From the NCBI RefSeq assembly GCF_002929495.1, contig NZ_PJJJ01000035.1, positions 186,270-250,269 on the forward strand: 64,000 nucleotides of DNA, written 5' to 3'. How positions within the stretch are numbered: position 1 is the first letter of the stretch; each line of letters starts with the position of its first letter. Origin of the DNA: Cryobacterium sp. Y82. GTDB lineage: Bacteria; Actinomycetota; Actinomycetes; Actinomycetales; Microbacteriaceae. The notes below the pieces were generated by a model, which was not told the DNA's origin, searched no databases, and was given only the letters and a program-made list of their open reading frames with translations. Made by a program: the position numbers and the translations under genes. Positions 39,396 to 48,812 of the stretch are shown one piece after another.

Positions 39396-40274
39396 CTATC
39401 TTTCCACAGCATCGCGGGGGCCAGTGTCGCGGGTCAGCGCACCGCGCATGGCCGCGAGCACGGACGGCTCGTCTGGCAACGGTTCAAACGGGTCACCGGT
39501 GACGAAGACCCGCACCTGGATGAGCGCCTGATGCAGCAGCATTCCGAGGCCGTTTACCACTGTGCCCCCTGCCGCCTGCCACGAGGTGGCGACCCCACTC
39601 GGCCACGGTGAGTACGCGACGTCGAACAAGACGGCACGTTCGCGCAGTTCGAGCGGCAGCGGCACAGGCAGCACGGTTCCTCCCGGCAGGGTGCTGATCA
39701 CGACGTCGCTGTCGACCCGGCTCACCCTGCTGAAATCCTGCAGGTCAACGACCACGCCCAGCGTCCGGCCAAGCTCGACCAGTGGCTGCGCTTTGGGTGC
39801 GTCCCGCATAAGCACCGTGACGAATTCGGCTCCGAGTTCTGCTGCCGCCATAAGAGCGGATGCCGCCGTCGCGCCCGCTCCGAGCAGGGTCACGTGCGTC
39901 GCCCGGGTGACTCCACTTTCGGCGAGGGCGCGAACCAGACCCGCAACATCCGTATTGAAGCCGCTCAGTGTGGCGCGCCCCTTGACCCGGCGCAGCAGCA
40001 CGGTGTTGACCGAACCGGTCAACTGGGCAACCCGGTCGCAGTCGTCGATGAACGGCAGAACCTCCTGCTTGAGCGGCATCGTGAGTGACAAACCTCGCCA
40101 TTCCGGCTCAAGCTTGCTCAGAAACATGGCCAGGGAGCCCGATTTGACCTCTACGGCATCGTACGACCAATCGAGGCCCAGCCGCCCGTAGGCGGCTCGG
40201 TGCAGCAGCGGCGAACGGGAATGCTTGATCGGCGAACCAAGCACCGCGAGCCGATTCGAAGTCAGGCTATCCAT
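39396..40274 (-). CDS. aroE: Shikimate dehydrogenase
   Basis: AroE reduces 3-dehydroshikimate with NADPH. The 292-residue protein has [19 protein letters not shown] (substrate-binding Ser), LTMPLKQEV with the catalytic Lys, and [10 protein letters not shown] with the catalytic Asp; the nucleotide loop is [10 protein letters not shown]. It overlaps the mltG stop by 8 nt. The mltG-aroE-aroC order is typical of actinobacteria. Confidence 0.96.
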   Translation of the reverse strand: MDSLTSNRLAVLGSPIKHSRSPLLHRAAYGRLGLDWSYDAVEVKSGSLAMFLSKLEPEWRGLSLTMPLKQEVLPFIDDCDRVAQLTGSVNTVLLRRVKGRATLSGFNTDVAGLVRALAESGVTRATHVTLLGAGATAASALMAAAELGAEFVTVLMRDAPKAQPLVELGRTLGVVVDLQDFSRVSRVDSDVVISTLPGGTVLPVPLPLELRERAVLFDVAYSPWPSGVATSWQAAGGTVVNGLGMLLHQALIQVRVFVTGDPFEPLPDEPSVLAAMRGALTRDTGPRDAVER

Positions 40275-41631
40275 ATTCGGGATGCTCCCTCATCCAGTTC
40301 TGCCAGACCACGACCGCCGCGTCGTGCTCGACCACTGTCGTAGAGAAGACCGTCTCTCGGGTATCGAGGTTGACTGTCACGAAGAACAGCCAAGACCCGT
40401 CGGCCGGGTGCAGGGCGGCGTCGATAGCGACGTCGCCCGGGTTCGAGATGGGACCGACGAGCATGCCCGGATGCACGTAGGTGTTGTAGGGATTGCCGGC
40501 ATCGCCGCGTTCGGCGTTGGTCGTGGTCACGAGATGGGTCTTGCCGGTGCCGTAGGCGACGGTCGCGTCGGACTGCAACAGGCCGCTCTCCCATTGCGCC
40601 GGATCCAGCCGGTTTAGGAAAACCCTCGACACCTTGTAGAAGTCGTCGCTCACCCCGGCCTCACGCTGAATCAGCGAGGCAAGAACGATCGTCGACCAGC
40701 GATCAGCAACGGCGACTCCGGCAGAGTCGAGGGCCTCATACTGCCGGTCCACCATCGCCTGCAGAACGACCTGTGCGGTGTCCCCCGGCGAGAACGTGTA
40801 CGTGGCAGGAAAGAGAAAACCCTCGAGCGTGGTAGCTTCGGGCGGCAAACCAAACGAGCCTACGTTGGCCGCAGCGGCCTGCAAGTCGGCGAGAGGAATG
40901 TCAGTGCCCTCGGATATCGACTGCAGCACGTCAACCGCCGCGGTTCCCTCCGGAACGACGACGGCCTGGCTGAGTCGCGTACCGTCAGCGAGCAGCGCAT
41001 CCAGGGCTGTGCTCGCGACCATTTTAGTCTTCAGCTGATAGGCACCGGGCTGGAACACCGGCTCCGGAGTGGCCTGTAGCAGAAGCGTGTAAAACGCATC
41101 GAAGCTCTTCACGACGCCCCGATCTACGAGGGTGCTGGTGATGTCCGAGCCACCGTCACCACCGTGAATCATGACGACGACGTCCTCACCGGAGGCTGCT
41201 TCTTCAGTCGTGAAATCGGCGGGCCCCTGTGTGGCCGCGATGATTTGCGAGATGGGACCTTTGAGAAAGAAGTAGCCCCCGGCCACGAGCACAGCCAGCA
41301 CGACCATGACGATGAGGCAGCCCCAGGCACCCTTATGGCTGCGCTTTTCTCGCGGAGGCTCGTCGGCCAGGAGCGAGCGTCGGTCTGCTCTCCCGCGGCC
41401 GGAGTCGCCGCTCTCGTGCGCCGTCCGAAAGTCGGTGCCAACGGTCGTGGGCTCGACTGACTCGCTCGCCCATGGAGGCACGAGCGCTCCGTCTGTCGCG
41501 ACGGTAGCAGGATGCGGTGCGGCCTGGCTCTCTCCCGCGGCTGCTTGTTCCGCCGCGGCCTCCGCTGCGGCGTGTTGCGCGCGCAATTGCCGACGGCTCG
41601 GCAGGGGCTCTTCCGGGGTAGAAGTCGGCAC
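40267..41631 (-). CDS. mltG: Endolytic murein transglycosylase MltG
   Basis: MltG cuts nascent peptidoglycan strands at the membrane and sets glycan length. The 454-residue protein has an Ala/Glu-rich cytoplasmic N-terminus, one membrane anchor (about 103-123) and the extracytoplasmic YceG domain. The catalytic Glu is in LASLIQREAGVSDDF, followed by LQSDATVAYGTG and YVHPGMLVGPISNPG. The start is GTG at 41631, 2 nt after ruvX. A long charged cytoplasmic tail is usual in this group. Confidence 0.94.
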   Translation of the reverse strand: MPTSTPEEPLPSRRQLRAQHAAAEAAAEQAAAGESQAAPHPATVATDGALVPPWASESVEPTTVGTDFRTAHESGDSGRGRADRRSLLADEPPREKRSHKGAWGCLIVMVVLAVLVAGGYFFLKGPISQIIAATQGPADFTTEEAASGEDVVVMIHGGDGGSDITSTLVDRGVVKSFDAFYTLLLQATPEPVFQPGAYQLKTKMVASTALDALLADGTRLSQAVVVPEGTAAVDVLQSISEGTDIPLADLQAAAANVGSFGLPPEATTLEGFLFPATYTFSPGDTAQVVLQAMVDRQYEALDSAGVAVADRWSTIVLASLIQREAGVSDDFYKVSRVFLNRLDPAQWESGLLQSDATVAYGTGKTHLVTTTNAERGDAGNPYNTYVHPGMLVGPISNPGDVAIDAALHPADGSWLFFVTVNLDTRETVFSTTVVEHDAAVVVWQNWMREHPEYG

Positions 41632-41633
41632 GG

Positions 41634-42104
41634 TTACGGCCTCTCTGTCGGTTCGACGGGCGACCCTGGCGGCCGCCCCGAGGCACGCTCGCTGTCGAGC
41701 GCGTGTTGCAGAATAATAGTCGCAGCCACCTGGTCAATGACTGGCCGCTGAGTTTTCGCAGACCGACCGGACGCCCGCAACGCCGACTGCGCCGACACGG
41801 TCGAGAGTCGTTCGTCGACCAAACGCACCGGCACGTCCAGAATTTGCTTGAGCCGCGCAGCGAAATTGATGGCGTCGTCGGTCGATGCGGTCACGCTTCC
41901 CGACAAAGCGAGGGGCAGACCGACGATGACTTCGACCGCTTCGAGCTCGACCACCACAGCCCGGATGCGGACGAGGTCGGTCAGTCCGGCCAGGTCGCGG
42001 GCAACGGTTCCGACCGGTGTCGCGAGCATGCCGTGGTTGTCGCTGCGGGACACGCCAATGCGCACCTTGCCGACGTCGACGCCGATACGCACCCCTGAAC
42101 GCAT
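41634..42104 (-). CDS. ruvX: RuvX/YqgF family RNase H-like nuclease
   Basis: RuvX is a putative Holliday junction resolvase that also takes part in 16S rRNA 5'-end maturation. The 156-residue RNase H-like protein has the first catalytic Asp in GVDVGKVRIGVS, VGLPLALSGS, VRLVDERLST and the final Asp in VIDQVAATIILQ. It has 2-nt gaps to both alaS and mltG, so alaS-ruvX-mltG is a compact operon. Confidence 0.93.
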   Translation of the reverse strand: MRSGVRIGVDVGKVRIGVSRSDNHGMLATPVGTVARDLAGLTDLVRIRAVVVELEAVEVIVGLPLALSGSVTASTDDAINFAARLKQILDVPVRLVDERLSTVSAQSALRASGRSAKTQRPVIDQVAATIILQHALDSERASGRPPGSPVEPTERP

Positions 42105-42106
42105 CG

Positions 42107-44761
42107 TTAGCGACTGATCGCCGCGACGACGGCCTGCAGCGCGGCCGGGATGGCGTCGCCGTTGGGGCCGCCTCCCTGCGCGAGGTCGTCCTTGCCGCCA
42201 CCGCCACCGCCGAGAATTCCGGCAACGGTCTTGGCGAGGTTTCCGGCCTTGTGGCCGGCGTCTCGAGCGGCCGTGTTGGTGGCGACGATCACAACGGGCT
42301 TGCCCGCGGCAATGGCGGAGAGCGCCACGACGACCGCGTCGGTGCCGAGGCGCTCCCTGGTCGCGAGAGCCAGCACACGCACATCGTCAGGGGAGCCGAG
42401 CACGCCGAGGTCTTCGGCGACAACGGTTACGGCGCCGACCCGGCGCGCCGTTGTCAGCAGGGGGGGAACCCGGTCGGTCAGGGCGCGGGCTTCGAAGGCA
42501 GCAATCTTCTTCTCAGCCGCCTTGAGGCTCGTTACAAGGTCGCTGATGCGTTCCGGCAGCTGTTCGCGCGGCGTTTTAAGGCTTGACGTGAGCTGCGAGA
42601 CGAGGGTTCGTTCGGCGGCGAGATCACGGAAGGCCTCAAGGCCGACCAGAGACTCGACGCGACGGTTGGTCGATCCGACCGAGGCTTCACTGATGAGGTT
42701 GATCATGCCAATCTCAGCGCTGCCGGATACGTGGGTTCCGGCGCAGAGTTCACGCGACCAAGGGCCGCCAATGTCAACAACGCGCACGACATCGCCGTAC
42801 TTCTCGCCGAACAGCGCCATGGCGCCGAGCGCTTTCGCTTCGGCGATAGGCAGTTCCCGCGTGGTGACCGGCAGGTTGTCGCGAATGGCGTTGTTGGAGA
42901 TCTCTTCGATCTCGGCGCGGGTCGCCGGCGATAGTGCCTGGTTCCAGGAAAAGTCGAGTCGAAAGAACCCAGCCTTATTATAGGAGCCGGACTGGTGGGC
43001 GTTGGGGCCGAGAACCTGCCGCAGGGCGGCGTGCAGCACGTGCGTTCCGGAGTGCGCCTGACGGGCACCGCGGCGCCAGCTCTCGTCGACAACGCTCGTG
43101 GCGCGCTCGCCCACGCCGACCTCACCGGAAAGCACCAGCACTTTGTGGCTGATGAGGCCCCTGACCGGCTTCTGCACGTCAAGCACCTTGAGCTCGTAGC
43201 CGGCCCCGACGATGAGGCCGGCATCCGCTTCTTGCCCGCCGGATTCGGCCCAGAGCGCGGTCTCGGCAAGAATAACCTCGGCTGTTTGACCGGCAACCGC
43301 GCTCGTGACGGACTCGCCGTCGACGATGAGGCCGAGCACGCTGGACTCATTCTGCAGGTCGTCATACCCGGTGAAGACGGTCTCGCCGAGGGCACGGAAC
43401 GCGCTGTAGACGCCGAGGTCGGCGAGTGTCGTCTTCTTGGACTTGGCGTCGGCCTTAGCCAGGGTGCGCTGCTTCGTCATGAGCACGTCGAAGGCATCAC
43501 GATTCACGCTGAGGCCAGCTTCTTCGGCAATCTCGAGGGTGATCTCGATCGGGAACCCGTAGGTGTCGTGCAGCAAGAACGCGGTCGGGCCGGCCAGTTC
43601 GGTCTTGTTGGCCTTTTTGGTCTTCGCGACGGCCAGATCGAGCACGGCGCTGCCGCTTGCGAGGGTGCGCAAAAAGGTTTCTTCTTCGGCAAAGGCGGCC
43701 TGGCTGATGCGCCCGAAATCGCTCTCCACCTCGGGGTAAGCGGCACTCATGGCGTCACGCGAGGCGGGCAGCAGTTCGGGCAAGCTTACGGTGTCGACGC
43801 CGAGCAGGCGCATGGCGCGCACGCTGCGGCGCAGGAGGCGCCGGAGGATGTAGCCGCGACCTTCGTTGGACGGCATGACACCGTCGCTCATCAGCATGAG
43901 GGAGGAGCGCACGTGGTCGGCGACGATGCGCATGCGCACGTCATCGTCGTGGTCGGCGCCGTAGCGGCGGCCAGAGAGTGCTGCGGCGCGATCGAGTACC
44001 GGGCGCACCTGATCGATTTCGTACATGTTCTCGACACCCTGCTTGAGAAAGGCGACGCGTTCAAGGCCCATGCCGGTGTCGATGTTCTTCTTCGGCAGGT
44101 CGCCAAGAATCTGAAAGTCGCTTTTGCCGGTGCTCTCGCCGCGCAGGTACTGCATGAAGACGAGGTTCCAGATCTCGACATAACGGTCATCGTCGGTGGC
44201 CGGACCGCCGTCGGCTCCGTACGCTGGGCCTCGATCGAAGAAGATCTCCGAGCAGGGGCCAGCCGGTCCGGGCTGGCCGGTGGACCAATAATTGGATTCC
44301 ATGCCGAGGCGCTGGATGCGGTTGTCCGGCACGCCGATCGCCCGCCAGTAACGGTAGGCCTCGTCGTCATCGAGGTAGATGGTGACCCACAGGTCGCTTT
44401 CGCGAAAACCGAAGCCGCCCTGGTTCTCCGGGGTCGTGAGCAGCTCCCAGGCGAAGCCGATGGCTTCTTCCTTGAAGTAGTCGCCGAAGCTGAAGTTGCC
44501 GTTCATCTGAAAGAAGGTGCCGTGCCGGGGTGTTTTGCCGACCTCTTCAATATCGTTGGTGCGGATGCATTTCTGCACGCTCGTGGCGCGCGGATATGGT
44601 GCCGGAACGAGCCCGGTGAGGTATGGCACGAACGGCACCATGCCGGCCACGGTGAAAAGAAGGGTGGGATCGTCGCTCACCAGTGACGCGGACGGCACAA
44701 CGGTGTGTCCACGATCGGCGAAAAAGTCGAGCCAGCGCCCGCGAATGTCAGCAGTCTGCAT
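42107..44761 (-). CDS. alaS: Alanyl-tRNA synthetase
   Basis: AlaS charges tRNA-Ala. I start at ATG 44761 (MQTADIRGRWLDFFADRGH); the frame runs further upstream without family likeness. The 884-residue enzyme has catalytic motifs in ATSVQKCIRTNDIEEVG and the editing-domain zinc sites HSGTHVLHAAL and CAGTHV. The C-Ala domain ends with the glycine-rich GILGGGGGGKDDLAQGGG near the C-terminus. It is the usual full-length form. Confidence 0.99.
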   Translation of the reverse strand: MQTADIRGRWLDFFADRGHTVVPSASLVSDDPTLLFTVAGMVPFVPYLTGLVPAPYPRATSVQKCIRTNDIEEVGKTPRHGTFFQMNGNFSFGDYFKEEAIGFAWELLTTPENQGGFGFRESDLWVTIYLDDDEAYRYWRAIGVPDNRIQRLGMESNYWSTGQPGPAGPCSEIFFDRGPAYGADGGPATDDDRYVEIWNLVFMQYLRGESTGKSDFQILGDLPKKNIDTGMGLERVAFLKQGVENMYEIDQVRPVLDRAAALSGRRYGADHDDDVRMRIVADHVRSSLMLMSDGVMPSNEGRGYILRRLLRRSVRAMRLLGVDTVSLPELLPASRDAMSAAYPEVESDFGRISQAAFAEEETFLRTLASGSAVLDLAVAKTKKANKTELAGPTAFLLHDTYGFPIEITLEIAEEAGLSVNRDAFDVLMTKQRTLAKADAKSKKTTLADLGVYSAFRALGETVFTGYDDLQNESSVLGLIVDGESVTSAVAGQTAEVILAETALWAESGGQEADAGLIVGAGYELKVLDVQKPVRGLISHKVLVLSGEVGVGERATSVVDESWRRGARQAHSGTHVLHAALRQVLGPNAHQSGSYNKAGFFRLDFSWNQALSPATRAEIEEISNNAIRDNLPVTTRELPIAEAKALGAMALFGEKYGDVVRVVDIGGPWSRELCAGTHVSGSAEIGMINLISEASVGSTNRRVESLVGLEAFRDLAAERTLVSQLTSSLKTPREQLPERISDLVTSLKAAEKKIAAFEARALTDRVPPLLTTARRVGAVTVVAEDLGVLGSPDDVRVLALATRERLGTDAVVVALSAIAAGKPVVIVATNTAARDAGHKAGNLAKTVAGILGGGGGGKDDLAQGGGPNGDAIPAALQAVVAAISR

Positions 44762-44831
44762 GGTGTCCGTAGCTTTGATGGTGCATGAGTGTGGTGGTGC
44801 GAAAGACGAAGGTTCTTTTTTGACCGGATGC

Positions 44832-45041
44832 TTATGGCGCGGTAGGCGTCGACGCGTCGCCGAGCGCGGCGTGCAGCTCTGCCTCGCGCTGCCGATAGCC
44901 CTCGGAAATAGCCTCGCCGAACTCGCGGGCCTTGGTGTCGAGTTCGGTGAAGAACTGCTTGCCTTGCTGGGTCTTGTTGACCTCATGGGCCACCACGAAG
45001 CCCGCGGCGACGCCGATGACCAACCAGATGACGTTCTTCAT
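44832..45041 (-). CDS. Small membrane-anchored hypothetical protein
   Basis: The 69-residue protein has one N-terminal membrane segment (about 4-19, IWLVIGVAAGFVVAHEV) and a charged, helical, possibly coiled-coil tail (FFTELDTKAREFGEAISEGYRQREAELHAAL). ATG 45041 has a good GGGAGAAG ribosome site. It lies between the DUF948 gene and alaS; small YtxH-like proteins are often found here in actinobacteria. Function is unknown. Confidence 0.75.
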   Translation of the reverse strand: MKNVIWLVIGVAAGFVVAHEVNKTQQGKQFFTELDTKAREFGEAISEGYRQREAELHAALGDASTPTAP

Positions 45042-45123
45042 TGCACTTCTCCCTGAATCTGCCTAGCCGTAGCTATCCATAAGTCGGGCGCGAAAATATC
45101 AGCGCCGAATCCAGAGTAGCCGG

Positions 45124-45495
45124 TCAACCCCGATTACGCCGAGGCCGCGGCCGCCCGGCGCGAAAGGCCGCCCGCACGCCGGCAGAGAACCCAGCGAGTT
45201 TGATGAGCGGTCCACCAACCGTCGCGGCGAACAACGCGACGAGTGCTGAAACGTTACCTGTGGCATCCGCTACGTTGCTCGTGATGGTGTCCACCCGAGC
45301 CAGTTGCTGGTTGGCACCGCGAATGGCATCGGTCGTCTCGGTCAGCATCGGGGTGATTCCGTCGCTGAGTTCGTGGATGGCCGCGGTGGTCTCATCGAAC
45401 ACCCGGCCCAATTTGACCATCGGTACAGCAATGACCGCGACCAGAATCGCGAACACGCCGGCAGCGATGAGACCGGCAATATCTCCACCTGACAC
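45124..45495 (-). CDS. DUF948 family membrane protein
   Basis: The protein has one membrane segment near the N-terminus (MSGGDIAGLIAAGVFAILVAVIAVPMVKLG) followed by a helical, coiled-coil-like region with ATDAI/RVDTI repeats and a basic tail (RAGRPRPRRNRG); this is the DUF948 pattern. I choose GTG 45495 (123 residues): it has GGAG 5 nt upstream and matches the family start. A TTG at 45543 is in frame but lies inside the rpsD terminator. Function is unknown. Confidence 0.82.
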   Translation of the reverse strand: MSGGDIAGLIAAGVFAILVAVIAVPMVKLGRVFDETTAAIHELSDGITPMLTETTDAIRGANQQLARVDTITSNVADATGNVSALVALFAATVGGPLIKLAGFSAGVRAAFRAGRPRPRRNRG

Positions 45496-45541
45496 GGTGA
45501 CTCCACTCAGTTCGATCGGCTCCTGGGGAGCGCGGGTATAC

Positions 45542-45574
45542 AAAAAGGACGGATCACCCTGAGGTGATCCGCCC
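45542..45574 (-). terminator. Intrinsic terminator of rpsD
   Basis: On the minus strand GGGCGGATCACC pairs with GGTGATCCGTCC (one mismatch) around a 4-nt loop and is followed by TTTTT. It lies 56 nt past the rpsD stop. This is a canonical rho-independent terminator, so DUF948-alaS genes must have their own promoter or rely on read-through. Confidence 0.85.
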
Positions 45575-45629
45575 TTCAGCGTACCGGTTTCGAGCAGCCC
45601 GAAGGCGATTGAGATCCGGTCAATGCGAG

Positions 45630-46259
45630 CTATCGAGCTGCGTAGTACTCCACGACGAGCTGAACTTCACAGGTCACGGGAATCTCGATGCGCTTCGGGG
45701 CGCGCACGAGGCGGGCCTGAAGCTTGTCGAGCTCAACCTCGAGGTACGGCGGGAGCTTGGGAAGCAGGTCGACGTGTCCGCCGGCTGCTGCAACCTGGAA
45801 GGGCTCCATGCCCTCGCTGCGAGCCTTGACGTGCATGAGCTGGCCCGGCTTCACGCGGAAGGAGGGCCGGTCAACGAGCTCTCCGTCGACGAGGATGTGA
45901 CGGTGCACGATCATCTGACGAGCCTGAGCCGTGGTACGGGCAATCGCGGAACGAACGAGGAGGGCGTCCAGTCGGGTCTCAAGGATCTCGACGAGGTTCT
46001 CACCGGTCAGTCCCTGGCGACGACGAGCCTGCTCGAAGGCAATCTTGAGCTGGGCTTCGCGGATGCCGTACTGGGCGCGTAAGCGCTGCTTTTCGCGGAG
46101 GCGTACGGCGTAGTCAGAATCGGTCTTGCGCTTGGTACGGCCGTGCTCACCGGGTGCGTAGGGGCGCTTCTCGAGGAAGCGGGCTGCCTTCGGCGTGAGG
46201 GCGATGCCCAGCGCGCGCGAAAGGCGAGTTTTACTGCGGGTACGTGACTTGGTAGACAC
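45630..46259 (-). CDS. rpsD: 30S ribosomal protein S4
   Basis: S4 nucleates 30S assembly. The 209-residue protein has the conserved KPYPPG-like KRPYAPGEHGRTKRK, LREKQRLRAQYGIREAQLK and the S4 RNA-binding domain LETRLDALLVRSAIARTTAQARQMIVHRHILV. GTG 46259 has AAGGA upstream. It stands alone between rarA and the DUF948 gene, as in other actinobacteria. The 199-nt upstream gap (46260-46458) should hold its promoter; I see no tRNA or clear structured leader there. Confidence 0.98.
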   Translation of the reverse strand: MSTKSRTRSKTRLSRALGIALTPKAARFLEKRPYAPGEHGRTKRKTDSDYAVRLREKQRLRAQYGIREAQLKIAFEQARRRQGLTGENLVEILETRLDALLVRSAIARTTAQARQMIVHRHILVDGELVDRPSFRVKPGQLMHVKARSEGMEPFQVAAAGGHVDLLPKLPPYLEVELDKLQARLVRAPKRIEIPVTCEVQLVVEYYAAR

Positions 46260-46458
46260 GGTTTCCTTTCAATCGGACTCAATAACAGGGATACCAGGGC
46301 GAGTGCGTATAGCTACAGCACTGCGTCATGGGAGATCAGAGGATTGGGTGCCACGGGAAGTTCGGCTACAGAACGATTCCCCTCCAAACTGGAAACGGAC
46401 GCAGCCGCATGCCGAAACCAGTTGTAGGCGAAGACAAGGCTAGCACACGGACGCACCG

Positions 46459-47799
46459 TTACTGATTGCGCACTATTCTGCGGATTTTGAGCAGGCGCGC
46501 AGAAATGTCGCGTTCGTGGCCGTGCTCGGTCGGCTCGTAGTAGCGGGTGTTTTTCAATTCGGTCGGCGGATACTGCTGGGTGACCACGCCGAGCGCGTCG
46601 TTGTGCGGGTATACGTACCCCTTGCCGTGACCGAGTCGTTTAGCGCCGGGGTAATGCGCGTCGCGCATGCCCTTGGGCACTCGGCCCATCTTGCCGGCCC
46701 GCACGTCGGCGATCGCCGCATCAAGCGCCATGTAGGCCGCGTTGGACTTGGGCGCAGTTGCGAGGTGTACGACTGCCTGGGCCAGGGGTATGCGGCCCTC
46801 GGGCATGCCGATTAGTTGCACGGCGTCGGCGGCGGCTACAGCGATGAGGAGCGATTGCGGGTCGGCCATGCCGATGTCCTCGGAGGCGAGAACGATGATG
46901 CGGCGGCAAATGTACCGCGGATCTTCGCCGGCCTCGATCATTCGCGCCAGGTAATGCAGTGCAGCGTCGACGTCACTGCCGCGCACCGACTTGATGAACG
47001 CACTGATCACGTCGTAGTGCTCGTCACCATTCCGGTCGTAACGAAGCAAGGCACGATCAACGGCGAGCGAGACGATATCGGTCGTGATGACGGGCTTGCC
47101 GGTCGCTCCGGGTTCCAGCGTCGACTCCGCTGAAACGGATGCCGCCTCCAGCGCGGTCAGCGCCCGCCGGGCGTCACCAGAGGCGAGGCGGATGAGCGCA
47201 CCGCGGGCTTCGGGGTCCAGCTCAAACCGGTCGGCCAGGCCGCGCGTGTCGATGACGGCGCGGTCCACAACAATGCCGAGGTCGTCGTCACTGAGCACTT
47301 CGAGGGTGAGTAAGAGAGAACGCGACAGCAAAGGAGAAATGATCGAGAATGATGGATTTTCGGTGGTCGCGGCGACCAGAATGACGACACCGTTCTCGAC
47401 TCCCGGCAACAAGGTGTCCTGTTGAGCCTTGGAAAAGCGGTGGATCTCGTCAAGAAACAGCACCGTCGCGAGGCCATACAAATCGCGGTTGGTGCGGGCA
47501 TCTTCCATCACCTGCCGCACGTCACGTACGCCGGCCGTCACAGCGGACAGCTCGACGAACCGCCGCCCTGAGCTGTGCGCTATGGCCTGCGCGAGCGTGG
47601 TTTTTCCGGTACCGGGCGGTCCCCACAAGATGACCGACACGCTGCCGCGCTCCCCGGTCTTGTCGCTCGCGAGGCTCACCAGCGGGGAACCCGGCGTCAG
47701 CAGGTGGCGCTGGCCGGCGACCTCGTCAAGTGTTTTTGGGCGCATTCGTACGGCGAGGGGGGCCTGCCCGCTGTGCAGACCCGGTTGAGCATCCGACAT
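46459..47799 (-). CDS. rarA: Replication-associated recombination protein A (RarA/MgsA)
   Basis: RarA is a clamp-loader-like AAA+ ATPase acting at blocked replication forks. I start at ATG 47799 ([19 protein letters not shown]); the frame extends into the divergent gene without likeness. The 446-residue protein has [15 protein letters not shown], Walker [12 protein letters not shown], Walker [16 protein letters not shown] and sensor ATTENPSF. The tetramerisation tail ([18 protein letters not shown]) is complete. It is divergent from the cyclophilin gene. Confidence 0.97.
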   Translation of the reverse strand: MSDAQPGLHSGQAPLAVRMRPKTLDEVAGQRHLLTPGSPLVSLASDKTGERGSVSVILWGPPGTGKTTLAQAIAHSSGRRFVELSAVTAGVRDVRQVMEDARTNRDLYGLATVLFLDEIHRFSKAQQDTLLPGVENGVVILVAATTENPSFSIISPLLSRSLLLTLEVLSDDDLGIVVDRAVIDTRGLADRFELDPEARGALIRLASGDARRALTALEAASVSAESTLEPGATGKPVITTDIVSLAVDRALLRYDRNGDEHYDVISAFIKSVRGSDVDAALHYLARMIEAGEDPRYICRRIIVLASEDIGMADPQSLLIAVAAADAVQLIGMPEGRIPLAQAVVHLATAPKSNAAYMALDAAIADVRAGKMGRVPKGMRDAHYPGAKRLGHGKGYVYPHNDALGVVTQQYPPTELKNTRYYEPTEHGHERDISARLLKIRRIVRNQ

Positions 47800-47907
47800 T
47801 CTTACAGCGTAGTTTGTGCGTAGAGTTCTACGAGGTCGGGAGCACGAGGCGCCTGATTGCTTTTTGTTCGGTCGTCGCCAATCCCGACGGCCCTGGAGGG
47901 GTTCCAA

Positions 47908-48702
47908 GTGGCTTCGAATTACAAGCTCGAGCGTGCGGCACGTGAAGAGCGCGGACGCGTTCGTTCCTACCAAGCCAGACGGGCCGTGCACGAGCACCAG
48001 AAAAAGCGTCGCGTGCGGGACAATCTCATCGCCGGGGGCGGGCTGCTGGTCGTACTGACCCTCATCGTGGTCGCGCAGGTGTTCTACTTTGACGGCGGAC
48101 CAGGCACTCCGGCAGCAACCACCGCGGCCACCGACACCCCGACCACGCCGCCGACCGCTGCCGCCGGTGCCAATTCGGGTGTGGTGCCCGCCAGCACGCT
48201 GGCCGAAGGTCGCGCCTGGACCGGCACCATGACCCTCAACGACATTCCGGTCGGATTCGAGCTCGATGGTGCTCTGGCACCGCAGGCAGTTTCGTCGACC
48301 ATCAAGCTCGTTCAAACCGGGTTTTACAACGGGCTCACCTGCCACCGCCTAACGGTGGAGGGTATTTTCGTGCTGCAGTGCGGCGACCCGGTGGGTGATG
48401 GCACCGGTGGCCCCGACTACAGCTACGGACCGGTGGAGAATGCCCCGACCGACGACGTTTATCCAGCAGGGACCCTCGCCATGGCGCGTTCCGGCAACGA
48501 CGGCTTCTCCAACGGCAGCCAGTTCTTCATCGTCTACGAAGACAGCACCATCCCCGCCGATAGCGCGGGCGGTTACACAGTGCTTGGCCGGGTCACGAGC
48601 GGCCTCGACCAGATCAAGGCCGAGATCACGGATGCTGGAATCACTGCAGGCGGCGCCTCGCCCGTCGTGCCGACCACCATTATGGGCATAACAGTTCAGT
48701 AG
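47908..48702 (+). CDS. Membrane-anchored cyclophilin-type peptidyl-prolyl isomerase
   Basis: The 264-residue protein has a basic cytoplasmic N-terminus with [16 protein letters not shown], one membrane segment (about 43-61), a Pro/Thr/Ala linker and an extracellular cyclophilin domain from about residue 105. Catalytic features are [17 protein letters not shown] (the Arg follows the His) and [10 protein letters not shown]. It probably helps folding of exported proteins. The start is GTG 47908, with GGAGGGG upstream. Its usual neighbours relA, DUF349 and rarA are all here. Confidence 0.92.
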   Translation: MASNYKLERAAREERGRVRSYQARRAVHEHQKKRRVRDNLIAGGGLLVVLTLIVVAQVFYFDGGPGTPAATTAATDTPTTPPTAAAGANSGVVPASTLAEGRAWTGTMTLNDIPVGFELDGALAPQAVSSTIKLVQTGFYNGLTCHRLTVEGIFVLQCGDPVGDGTGGPDYSYGPVENAPTDDVYPAGTLAMARSGNDGFSNGSQFFIVYEDSTIPADSAGGYTVLGRVTSGLDQIKAEITDAGITAGGASPVVPTTIMGITVQ

Positions 48703-48812
48703 GATCAATCGACCCGCCTGCGCTATTGCAATAGGCTTATCAGGGTATTTCCTGGCTCCGCACTCTTTACTCCCGCGGATCCACACACAACAACTCAGCA
48801 AAGGTGAGGCTC

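Noticed and set aside
45496-45543. TTG start for the DUF948 gene at 45543
   Set aside because: It would begin inside the rpsD terminator and has no ribosome site; GTG 45495 has GGAG at the right distance.
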